DNA from: an uncultured Flavobacteriaceae bacterium
GTDB lineage: Bacteria > Bacteroidota > Bacteroidia > Flavobacteriales > Flavobacteriaceae
Direction of reading: 5' to 3'
Length of the DNA stretch: 64,000 nt
NCBI GenBank assembly: GCA_947488345.1
Contig: CANKZQ010000001.1
Coordinates: forward strand, 248,001-312,000
Both the position numbers and the translations under genes were made by a program. Below, one piece after another: positions 8,223 to 15,753 of this stretch; position 1 is the stretch's first letter; each line of letters begins with the position of its first letter. The notes under the pieces were generated by a model that was given only the letters and a program-made list of their open reading frames with translations, was not told the DNA's origin and did no database searches.

Positions 8223-9374
8223 TTATAGAACAAAAGTACTAAGTATACTCACAACATCCTTAATTTCTTGTTCAGAATTATAAGCATGCAAACAAAATCG
8301 TAGGCGTTCTTGACCTTTCGGCACGGTTGGAGATAAAATAGGTTTTACATCAAAACCTTTCTCTTGTAATTTATGAGCTATTAATTTTACATTTTTTGTC
8401 CCTTTAATGATACAACTATGTATCGCAGAATTACTCTCAATAAAATTATCTTTAAGGCGATTCGATTCTATTTCAGATTTAAGGAATTGAATGTTTTCAC
8501 GTAATTTTTCTATCATAGATTCTTCGTTATCACTCAGCATGACATCATAAGAAACCTTAATGGTCGCCAACGTATGTGGCGGAAGAGCTGTCGTGTAAAT
8601 CAGACTTCTTGCAAAATTCACTAAATACTGCTTCAATTCTTTACTTCCTAAAATTGCGGCTCCATGAGAACCTAGGGCTTTGCCGAAGGTTACTATTCTT
8701 GCAAAAATTTCATGTTGTATTTCTAGGCTTTGTATTGCTCCACAACCATGATTTCCAAGCACACCAACAGCGTGTGCTTCGTCAATCACCATATATGCTC
8801 CATGAGCTTTACATAGAGGTATCATTGCCTTTAGATCTGGGGTATCACCATCCATAGAAAATACAGATTCAGTAACTACATAGATGGTTCCATCTTGCCG
8901 AACTCTTTTGAGCATTTCTTCAAGGTGAGTGATGCTATTATGTTTGAACTTATATGATTTTGCATGGCTCATTATAATGCCGTCACGTATAGATGCATGA
9001 ATAAATTCGTCATATAAAATGATATCACCACGTTGTGGTACTGAAGAGAAAAATCCGATATTGGCATTGTAACCTGAGTTGAAGATGGTAGCAGCTTCAC
9101 TTTCGTGGAAATCGCAGAGCATGGTTTCAACAACATCATATAATGGGTGATTCCCTGATAACAAACGAGAGCCTGTTGCCCCGTTTTCTTTTAGCTGACG
9201 CTCAACTAAATAGCGATGTGCTTCTTCGAAGATTGTTACTGATTTTGAAAACCCTAAATAATCGTTCGAAGAAAAGTCAATCAAATTAGTCGTTGTATCA
9301 TCGAGCGAGCGCAAGGCATGCTGTTTGATGCGATCTTTGAGTTTTGAGGCCAATGCTTTAGGTAGTTTTTCCAT
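8223..9374 (-). CDS. bioF: 8-amino-7-oxononanoate synthase
   Basis: PLP enzyme condensing pimeloyl-thioester with L-alanine, the first step of ring assembly. Visible motifs are IDFSSNDYLGF, GATGSRLLSGNH, the FNSGYNAN loop, DEAHAVGVLG with the PLP-ring aspartate, and TFGKALGSHG with the PLP lysine. Length of 383 residues is normal. It is the first gene of the operon bioF-DUF2007-bioD-bioA, led by a perfect TAnnTTTG box 7 bases before the ATG. 2-amino-3-ketobutyrate ligase is the close alternative, but the operon decides for BioF. Confidence 0.95.
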   Translation of the reverse strand: MEKLPKALASKLKDRIKQHALRSLDDTTTNLIDFSSNDYLGFSKSVTIFEEAHRYLVERQLKENGATGSRLLSGNHPLYDVVETMLCDFHESEAATIFNSGYNANIGFFSSVPQRGDIILYDEFIHASIRDGIIMSHAKSYKFKHNSITHLEEMLKRVRQDGTIYVVTESVFSMDGDTPDLKAMIPLCKAHGAYMVIDEAHAVGVLGNHGCGAIQSLEIQHEIFARIVTFGKALGSHGAAILGSKELKQYLVNFARSLIYTTALPPHTLATIKVSYDVMLSDNEESMIEKLRENIQFLKSEIESNRLKDNFIESNSAIHSCIIKGTKNVKLIAHKLQEKGFDVKPILSPTVPKGQERLRFCLHAYNSEQEIKDVVSILSTFVL

Positions 9375-9381
9375 TCTATAA

Positions 9382-9389
9382 CAAAGATA
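9382..9389 (-). promoter_or_regulatory. -7 box of bioF operon promoter
   Basis: Minus strand TATCTTTG, perfect TAnnTTTG. The box ends only 7 bases before the bioF ATG, so the leader would be just a few bases. Confidence 0.55.
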
Positions 9390-9413
9390 TAATAGTTCCT
9401 TAGAAAAATCATT

Positions 9414-10634
9414 TTAACGTCTTCTATTTGCTAATAACGGTGGGGGCTCTCCTGTAAAAGGATTCCATCTACTAATACTTTTTGCATCCATTCCTGAAGC
9501 GCTAATAACCGCTCTATCACCATAGCGTTCTCGCATAGTATCTATAGCCTGACTTAAATTTATTTGCTTTTCATTATCTTCAAATAAATTAATTTGGTGC
9601 CCTCCTTCTACTAAATGACTAAAGCGCACACCCACCAAACGCACTAATAAACGCCTGTTATATAAATGCTTAAACAAATCTAAGACCTTAGGTATGATAC
9701 TCGTATCTAAGGAACTATACGGTATTCGTTTCTGTTGCGTATACGTTTGAAAATCGGAATATCGAATTTTAAAGGTAATACAGGCTGTTAGTTTATTTCC
9801 TCGTCGCAATTGATAGGCTAGATTTTCGGCCATTGCAATAATGATACTTCTTAGTTTATGTATATCAGTCGTGTCTTTATCAAAAGTACGCTCAGTAGAA
9901 ATCGATTTGCGTTCATGATACTGTATTACAGGAGAATTGTCTATTCCACTTGCTTTTTTCCAAATACTCAATCCGTTTTTTCCCAACACTTTATACATTA
10001 ACTGCATGGGCATTTCTTGCACGGTGACAATTTTCTTTATACCTAAATCACATAATGATTTATAGGTAACCTCTCCCACCATAGGTATCTTACGAACAGA
10101 TAAAGGTGCCAAAAAGGGTTTCTCAGTTCCTTTTAAAATTTGAATCTGATTATTTGGTTTTGCCTGACCCGTTGCAATTTTAGAAACTGTTTTATTGATT
10201 GACAAACCAAAGGAAATAGGTAAGCCTGTCTCTCTCATAATACGTTGTCTCAATTCGGATGCTAATTGATGACAGCCAAAAAATCTATCGGTTCCTGTTA
10301 AATCTATATAGAATTCATCTACAGAAGATTTCTCATATAAAGGCACATTTTCTTTAATGACATCAGTCACTAAATTAGAATACTTACTATAAATACCCGA
10401 ATTACCTCGCAATACAATTGCTTCAGGACATAATTGTTTTGCCATACGCATAGGCATGGCAGAGTGAATTCCAAATTTTCGAGCCTCATAACTACACGAT
10501 GCGACTACGCCACGATCTGAAGTGCCTCCAATCAATACTGGTTTTCCGTTTAATCGACTATCTAATAACCGTTCACAAGACACAAAAAATGTATCTAAAT
10601 CCATATGTACAATAGCTCTATTATCCTGACTCAT
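9414..10634 (-). CDS. dinB: DNA polymerase IV (Y-family)
   Basis: Translesion polymerase of 406 residues. The palm motifs HMDLDTFF (Asp12; Phe17 as steric gate) and SSVDEFYID (Asp106, Glu107) carry the metal ligands. The ASCSYEARKFGI finger motif, the helix-hairpin-helix region (IPMVGEVTYKSLCDLG) and the little-finger domain follow. I see no canonical beta-clamp peptide at the C-terminus, which ends in NRRR. The ATG overlaps the stop of the dnaE-type gene by 4 bases, so both polymerases come from one mRNA. That mRNA is divergent from a LexA-like repressor, which implies damage-inducible expression. Confidence 0.93.
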   Translation of the reverse strand: MSQDNRAIVHMDLDTFFVSCERLLDSRLNGKPVLIGGTSDRGVVASCSYEARKFGIHSAMPMRMAKQLCPEAIVLRGNSGIYSKYSNLVTDVIKENVPLYEKSSVDEFYIDLTGTDRFFGCHQLASELRQRIMRETGLPISFGLSINKTVSKIATGQAKPNNQIQILKGTEKPFLAPLSVRKIPMVGEVTYKSLCDLGIKKIVTVQEMPMQLMYKVLGKNGLSIWKKASGIDNSPVIQYHERKSISTERTFDKDTTDIHKLRSIIIAMAENLAYQLRRGNKLTACITFKIRYSDFQTYTQQKRIPYSSLDTSIIPKVLDLFKHLYNRRLLVRLVGVRFSHLVEGGHQINLFEDNEKQINLSQAIDTMRERYGDRAVISASGMDAKSISRWNPFTGEPPPLLANRRR

Positions 10635-13603
10635 ATAGCAATAGATTCAGTAGTTTCAGCATACCTAGGGTCTTCTATAGTTGCCAAACGGTACATCGCG
10701 CTTACTTCTATATTAATACAATCAAACTCTTCAAGTACTCTACCTGAAATTGTATATACGCCTTTCCCTCTAAAAGGGAATTTTGCAGCAACAGGTGGAA
10801 AATGTACGGTATCAATAAAATGACCGTCACGATCTAAAAAAGTGCCAAAACACATGACTTTTCCATTGACTGTTTTGGTGTTCTTTGTCGTAATTAAATA
10901 ACCTTCAATAGTAATTCTCTTATTTTTGTATTGATATAGATCTTTAGCTCTTAATTGACTACAACTACGTTTTACTAATAGTTGAAACGGGTTGCATAAA
11001 GGGAACCCTAGCAATTCAAATTCATCAAAGGCATTTTCTAAATCACTACTTTTCAACTCGGGCGTTTCATAAGAAATTCGTTCCGTTTTAAATAAGGTCA
11101 TAATATGTTCTTCAACCGGAATTTTACTAATTTTTAAATGAGCTTGCCATAGTAACTCGCGTTTGTTTATTGTTGTAAATCGAAATGCATTTATTTTTAT
11201 GAGTATCGATATTTGTTCTATCGAAATGGGCACACGATCAATAAAATCATCTAAACTTTCGAAATGACCATGACGCTCACGTGCTAACAAAATTTTGTTG
11301 ACAGTAGCTGTTTCCAAAGACCGTAAAAAAGTGAATCCTAAATAAATCGTATGCCGCATAATAATTGTTTTATGAGTACTCCGATTTATACAAGGTGCTT
11401 CTATAATAGCTCCATGCATTCTGGCCTCATGAACATACAATTCGACACTATAAAACCCACCCCCATTATTCAAGGTAGCGACCATATATTCTAACGGGTA
11501 ATAGGCTTTTAAAAAGAGACTCTGATAACTTTCTACGGCATATGAAGCTGAATGTCCTTTGGCAAAAGCATACCCTGCAAAACTTTCAATTTGCCGCCAA
11601 ATATCCTTTACCAGCACTTCTGGCTTACCATCGTTTTTACAATTATCAAAAAACTGTTGTTTTACTTTTAAGAATTCATCTCTAGAACGAAACTTTCCTG
11701 ACATGCCACGTCGTAACATATCAGCTTCTCCTAAATCCAACCCTCCAAAATAATGTGCCACCTTAATAACATCTTCTTGGTAGACCATTACACCGTATGT
11801 TTCTGGCATAATATCTAATAATATTGGAGGCGCATCTTTTCTACGCTCAGGGTTTCGATAGCGTAATATATACTCACGCATCATTCCCGAATTCGCTACT
11901 CCTGGTCGTATCACTGAACTTGCTGCTACCAATCCTAGATATGTATCTACTTGCAACTTTTTTAATAACATACGCATCGCAGGTGACTCTACATAAAAAC
12001 AGCCAATTGCTTTTGCATTTTTTAAGAGATATTTTATGCGAACATCTTCTTTAAATCGCTTAATATCATGGATATCAATAGGCTCCTTTTCGGGATGATT
12101 GTAGTTGACAATTGCTACCGTATCTTTTATTTTTCCTAAACCTCGCTGACTTAAAATATCAAATTTATACAAGCCAATATCTTCTGCTACCACCATGTCA
12201 AACTGTGTGGTTGCAAAACCCTTTGGAGGCATGAATGTAGCACAATAATAGTGTATTGGTTTTTCGGAAATTAGAATTCCTCCTGCGTGAATACCCAAAT
12301 AGTTTGGAAACCCTTGTATATAAGTGCTATACTTCAATACTAATTTCGATAATTTATCTAGTGAATTGAAATTATATTTTTGACGTGTTAAGACATCCAT
12401 TTCAGCTTTTGGCAGGCCAAATACTTTCCCTAATTCACGTATAGAAGCTCGCATCTTAAAGGTATTATATACGGTGATTAAGGCTGTATTTTTAAATCTT
12501 CTAAACATAAACTCTGTAATATCATCACGATCTGCCCAAGAAAAATCAATATCAAAATCGGGAGGATTTTTACGATAGAGGTTGATAAAGCGTTCAAAAT
12601 ATAAGTCTAATTCTACCGGATCAACATCTGTGATACGTAATAGGTACGCAATAATACTATTGGCACCACTGCCCCGCCCTACATAGAAATAGCCTTTTGA
12701 TCTCGCATATTTTAAAATTTTCCAATTAATTAAAAAGTAAGAAACAAAGCCTTTTTCTTTAATAATGTTTAATTCCTTCTCTATTCTAGCATAAATAACT
12801 GCGTCAGGAGCTGCATAACGATATGCCAACCCTTTATAGGCCAACATTTCTAATAAACGATAATCGAGGGCTTCATTAGTTGTATAGGATCGTTGGTTAT
12901 TTGGCGTGGCTTGAGAAAAGTCAAAATCTATTGTACAATTATGTAACAATTGTTTGGTGTTTTCAATCAATTCAGGATACTCTGCATAAATTAGTTGTAG
13001 TGTTTCTAAGGGTAATAATTGATCTGTTTCGCAACCTTGTTCATCTTCAGAAAGTTTACTCAACAACGTATTATTATCAATGGCTCGTAATAAACGATGT
13101 GTATTAAACCCTCTTTTATGTTGAAAAGATACTGTGCGTAACACTACCAACTTTTCTCGCTTGTAATTCCAATTTGAAAATTTTAAATGATTCAAATCTT
13201 TCGGGCTCACTCCAAGATATTCATGCTCCTTCAGAGCATATTCCTTTCCTTTTTCAAACGGATAAATAACATAGGTATCTTTAAGAGGTTTTGACCGAGC
13301 AGGAATTTCTAAGGTACGATCGTGTAAAAATGTGGAAAGATACGTGTTGATCTGTTCAAAACCATGATTCGTTTTCGCCAATAGTATAAATTGCTGCGCT
13401 GCCCCATTTCTAAAATCTACACCCAATACTGGTTTTATATGCTGCTCTTTTGATAAACGTACAAAATCTAAACAGGCTGAAGTCGAATTGATATCCGTTA
13501 AGGCTAATGTTTTTAACTTATTCTCTGCGGCCAAACGCAACAACTCTTTAGGCTGTATGGTTCCATAACGCAAGCTGTAATATGTATGACAATTAATGTA
13601 CAA
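10631..13603 (-). CDS. short DnaE-type DNA polymerase III alpha (error-prone class)
   Basis: C-family polymerase of 990 residues, well below the roughly 1,450 usual for the replicative DnaE of this phylum. Domains in order: PHP-like (1 to about 230), palm with catalytic PDFDIDF near residue 350, fingers, a helix-hairpin-helix near 780, and an OB-fold near 890-940. The PHP metal motifs are broken: the usual HxH is NCH, and TDH is TDI, so proofreading by PHP is unlikely. The start is TTG at 13601-13603; no in-frame ATG exists before an upstream stop. It shares a 4-base overlap with dinB. By size and context it is a DnaE2/ImuC-like translesion enzyme, though ImuA and ImuB are absent. Confidence 0.88.
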   Translation of the reverse strand: MYINCHTYYSLRYGTIQPKELLRLAAENKLKTLALTDINSTSACLDFVRLSKEQHIKPVLGVDFRNGAAQQFILLAKTNHGFEQINTYLSTFLHDRTLEIPARSKPLKDTYVIYPFEKGKEYALKEHEYLGVSPKDLNHLKFSNWNYKREKLVVLRTVSFQHKRGFNTHRLLRAIDNNTLLSKLSEDEQGCETDQLLPLETLQLIYAEYPELIENTKQLLHNCTIDFDFSQATPNNQRSYTTNEALDYRLLEMLAYKGLAYRYAAPDAVIYARIEKELNIIKEKGFVSYFLINWKILKYARSKGYFYVGRGSGANSIIAYLLRITDVDPVELDLYFERFINLYRKNPPDFDIDFSWADRDDITEFMFRRFKNTALITVYNTFKMRASIRELGKVFGLPKAEMDVLTRQKYNFNSLDKLSKLVLKYSTYIQGFPNYLGIHAGGILISEKPIHYYCATFMPPKGFATTQFDMVVAEDIGLYKFDILSQRGLGKIKDTVAIVNYNHPEKEPIDIHDIKRFKEDVRIKYLLKNAKAIGCFYVESPAMRMLLKKLQVDTYLGLVAASSVIRPGVANSGMMREYILRYRNPERRKDAPPILLDIMPETYGVMVYQEDVIKVAHYFGGLDLGEADMLRRGMSGKFRSRDEFLKVKQQFFDNCKNDGKPEVLVKDIWRQIESFAGYAFAKGHSASYAVESYQSLFLKAYYPLEYMVATLNNGGGFYSVELYVHEARMHGAIIEAPCINRSTHKTIIMRHTIYLGFTFLRSLETATVNKILLARERHGHFESLDDFIDRVPISIEQISILIKINAFRFTTINKRELLWQAHLKISKIPVEEHIMTLFKTERISYETPELKSSDLENAFDEFELLGFPLCNPFQLLVKRSCSQLRAKDLYQYKNKRITIEGYLITTKNTKTVNGKVMCFGTFLDRDGHFIDTVHFPPVAAKFPFRGKGVYTISGRVLEEFDCINIEVSAMYRLATIEDPRYAETTESIAI

Positions 13604-13632
13604 ACAATCAATTTTAAATTTTATGTAAAATT

Positions 13633-13649
13633 AACTACATTTTGTAGTT
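13633..13649. promoter_or_regulatory. palindromic operator between polymerase operon and repressor
   Basis: AACTACA-TTT-TGTAGTT, a perfect inverted repeat with 7-base arms in the 70-base divergent spacer. The half-site TTTTGTAGT recurs at 13662-13670, 22 bases further on, overlapping the repressor -7 box. The left arm touches a minus-strand TAATTTTA box (13626-13633) that could drive the polymerases. Proposed target of the LexA-like protein. Confidence 0.6.
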
Positions 13650-13658
13650 TTAATTGCT

Positions 13659-13666
13659 TAATTTTG
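13659..13666 (+). promoter_or_regulatory. -7 box of repressor gene, nearly leaderless
   Basis: Plus strand TAATTTTG, a perfect TAnnTTTG match ending 7 bases before the ATG at 13674. The mRNA would begin within a few bases of the start codon. No matching -33 element is evident. Confidence 0.5.
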
Positions 13667-13673
13667 TAGTAAT

Positions 13674-14438
13674 ATGAAATATATACAAACAAACATCAGA
13701 CATCTACGAAATCTTAAAAGCTTATCTCAAGAACAATTTGCTGAAGAATTAGGCTGGACACGCTCTATTGTGGGCTCTTATGAAGAAGGTCGTTCAGAGC
13801 CTTCGATTGATCGCTTATTAGATCTATCAACCTTTTTTAATTTACCTATTGATGTTTTCATCAAAAACGATCTACGTTTAGCTAAAGACACTTCTTTTAT
13901 TAAATTAGGCAACAAACGTGTATTGTTTCCTATAGCAGTTAGTAATACTGATGAAGATTTGATTGAAATTGTACCTATTGAGGCTTCCGCCGGATATTTA
14001 AAAGGGTATGCCGATCCAGAATATGTAGAGCAACTGCAAAACATCAAACTTCCTTTTTTACCTACCGGTAAGCATCGTACATTTCCTATCAAAGGAGACT
14101 CAATGTTGCCAGTTAAAGATGGTTCTTATATTGTTGCTAAATTTGTCGAGAGTATCACGGACGTCAAAAATGGCAGAACCTATATTGTGCTCACAAAAGA
14201 AGATGGTTTGGTTTACAAACGTGTATATGATAGAATTAAAGATCGTAAGAGCTTATTATTGTATTCAGATAACAAAGCCTATGCTCCATTTGAAGTAAAA
14301 ATAGAACACGTATTAGAACTATGGGAATTCACCTGTTGTATCAATACACAAGAGTATGATAAAGATGAATTAAAGCTCAGTAGTATTGTAAATATGTTTC
14401 AAGAATTAAAAGTAGAATTAAAGTCAATTAAGGCATAA
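13674..14438 (+). CDS. LexA-like XRE repressor with S24 self-cleavage domain
   Basis: Transcription regulator of 254 residues. An XRE/Cro-type helix-turn-helix (about 5-62: LSQEQFAEELGWTRSIVGSYEEGR) replaces the winged helix of true LexA. The C-terminal S24 peptidase has Ser143 in KGDSMLP, Lys182 in LVYKRV, and the Ala106-Gly107 bond in EASAGYLKGY as likely cleavage site. The 39-residue Ser-Lys spacing is close to LexA. A last 30 residues form a predicted helix. Divergent from the dnaE-type/dinB operon with a palindrome between, so it most likely represses them and itself until RecA-driven cleavage. RecA dependence is inferred from the family. Confidence 0.9.
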   Translation: MKYIQTNIRHLRNLKSLSQEQFAEELGWTRSIVGSYEEGRSEPSIDRLLDLSTFFNLPIDVFIKNDLRLAKDTSFIKLGNKRVLFPIAVSNTDEDLIEIVPIEASAGYLKGYADPEYVEQLQNIKLPFLPTGKHRTFPIKGDSMLPVKDGSYIVAKFVESITDVKNGRTYIVLTKEDGLVYKRVYDRIKDRKSLLLYSDNKAYAPFEVKIEHVLELWEFTCCINTQEYDKDELKLSSIVNMFQELKVELKSIKA

Positions 14439-14500
14439 ATTTTAATCATTTGTAATTGTTTTAAACCTTGAATTCAAAATTTAAAACATCACATTTTGAA

Positions 14501-14580
14501 ACACCCCTAAAGTCCCCTCAAGAGGACAATCTTTCTAATGTACTTTTGTGGTTGTCCCCTTGAGGGGACTTTAGGGGTGT
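14501..14580. repeat. long inverted repeat element (CCCCTAAAGTCCCCT type)
   Basis: Arms 14501-14529 and 14552-14580 match at 28 of 29 positions around a 22-base loop. Each arm contains its own near-palindrome (GTCCCCTTGAGGGGAC in the right arm). It is markedly more GC-rich than the surrounding DNA and holds no reading frame. This looks like a REP-type dispersed intergenic element; a diverged half copy is at 44914-44938. It could also act as a bidirectional terminator after the repressor gene. Confidence 0.75.
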
Positions 14581-14672
14581 GTTTATGATAAAACTTAATT
14601 TATTACCTTTATTTGATAATTTATTATTGTTTTTCGATAATTTTTATATATTTGTAACAACAAACTAAAATT

Positions 14673-15197
14673 ATGAAAGACAAAACTACCATTTTAACTA
14701 TCGTCACTTATGGTATTATACTGTCGGCGGTATCCATATTATTAAATGATATTAGAGAATTCAATTTTTCACAGTTTGAAGAGTTTCAAAATTGGGCCAA
14801 AACCGCCGATAAAAACGAACATTGGTTTACTTCTAAAAATGCCATTAAATGGAGTTTCTATGCGATTAGTGCGGGTCTCTTTTTTTGGAGAGCCTATTTG
14901 CTCTACGGATTCACGTACTTCATTTCTATATTAAACGAAATCGAAAAAGGTCAATACTTTAGCGCTAAAAATAGTAGCTATTTTAAAAAAATAGGAAATA
15001 TATTTATCTATTATACCATTAATGTTTTCGTACTCCGATTACTACTAGCTCTTATTAAGAAATCATCCTTTAATTTTTTACAAGAATTTAGAAGTGAATT
15101 TACTTTTTTAATTCCATGTGCACTCGCCTTTTTTATTCTTGCAGAACTTTTTGAAAGAGCAAAAAACGCCGAAGAAGAAAATGAATTAACCATATAA
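14673..15197 (+). CDS. DUF2975 membrane protein
   Basis: Inner-membrane protein of 174 residues with four hydrophobic segments (about 6-24, 62-88, 108-126 and 136-158), the usual layout of DUF2975. A short soluble stretch between segments one and two is rich in Phe, Lys and Asn. It is followed after two bases by a small Cro/CI-type regulator, a pairing seen widely in bacteria. The membrane protein may sense a signal and restrain the regulator, but this is inference. It is not part of the RNA-polymerase operon, which runs the other way. Confidence 0.8.
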   Translation: MKDKTTILTIVTYGIILSAVSILLNDIREFNFSQFEEFQNWAKTADKNEHWFTSKNAIKWSFYAISAGLFFWRAYLLYGFTYFISILNEIEKGQYFSAKNSSYFKKIGNIFIYYTINVFVLRLLLALIKKSSFNFLQEFRSEFTFLIPCALAFFILAELFERAKNAEEENELTI

Positions 15198-15199
15198 CT

Positions 15200-15403
15200 A
15201 TGCCTATCATTGTAAACCTTGACGTCATGTTGGCGAAACGAAAAACGAAAAGCAAAGACTTGGCAGAAACAATTGGAATTACCACGGCAAATCTTTCCAT
15301 ATTAAAATCTGGAAAGGCAAAAGCGATTCGGTTCTCTACACTAGAAGCCATCTGTAAGGCTCTCGACTGTCAACCCAGTGATATTTTAGAATATATTGCA
15401 TAA
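15200..15403 (+). CDS. small Cro/CI-type HTH regulator (YozG-like)
   Basis: DNA-binding protein of 67 residues, essentially only a helix-turn-helix: MLAKRKTKSKDLAETIGITT followed by the recognition helix (ANLSILKSGKAKAIRF) and the CQPSDILEY ending typical of the YozG family. Start ATG is 2 bases after the DUF2975 stop, so the pair is one operon. The likely target is its own promoter. A perfect hairpin terminator begins 2 bases after the stop. Confidence 0.88.
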   Translation: MPIIVNLDVMLAKRKTKSKDLAETIGITTANLSILKSGKAKAIRFSTLEAICKALDCQPSDILEYIA

Positions 15404-15404
15404 A

Positions 15405-15432
15405 AAACGCCGAACTAACTAGTTCGGCGTTT
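15405..15432. terminator. bidirectional terminator, HTH gene and DUF3467 gene
   Basis: Perfect 12-base inverted repeat (AAACGCCGAACT and its complement) with a 4-base loop. It has A-rich and T-rich ends and lies between two convergent stops at 15403 and 15437. Confidence 0.85.
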
Positions 15433-15436
15433 AACT

Positions 15437-15751
15437 TTATGCTTGACCTGTCGGTCCGAAATTCATCGGAATCGGCGGTTGTTCATAATCTTTAATCTCA
15501 CCATGTGCTTTTTCAAATCTACTCACGTTTTCGGCCAAGGCCTTCATTAAACGTTTCGCATGTTGTGGTGTCACAATAATTCTAGATTTTACTTTTGCTT
15601 TTGGTGTTCCTGGCATTACATTTACAAAATCTACCACAAATTCTGATACTGAATGATTGATAATTGCCAAATTAGCATAGGTGCCTTCAGCCATTTTCTC
15701 ATCCAATTCAATATTTAATTGGTGCTCTTGTTTTTTATCCTGCTCCGCCAT
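15437..15751 (-). CDS. DUF3467 protein downstream of rpoC
   Basis: Protein of 104 residues: charged N-terminus, then a beta-rich core (YANLAIINHSVSEFVVDFVNVMPG) and the segment KSRIIVTPQHAKRLMKALAENV, which are features of DUF3467. Function is unknown. It begins 2 bases after the rpoC stop, so it is read on the rpoBC transcript, an order conserved in Flavobacteriia. The fold pattern suggests a small chaperone-like or binding protein, but nothing here proves it. Confidence 0.85.
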   Translation of the reverse strand: MAEQDKKQEHQLNIELDEKMAEGTYANLAIINHSVSEFVVDFVNVMPGTPKAKVKSRIIVTPQHAKRLMKALAENVSRFEKAHGEIKDYEQPPIPMNFGPTGQA

Positions 15752-15753
15752 AA

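Noticed and set aside
10631-13603. Replicative DNA polymerase III alpha
   Set aside because: Too short, PHP ligands lost, and coupled to dinB and a LexA-like repressor.
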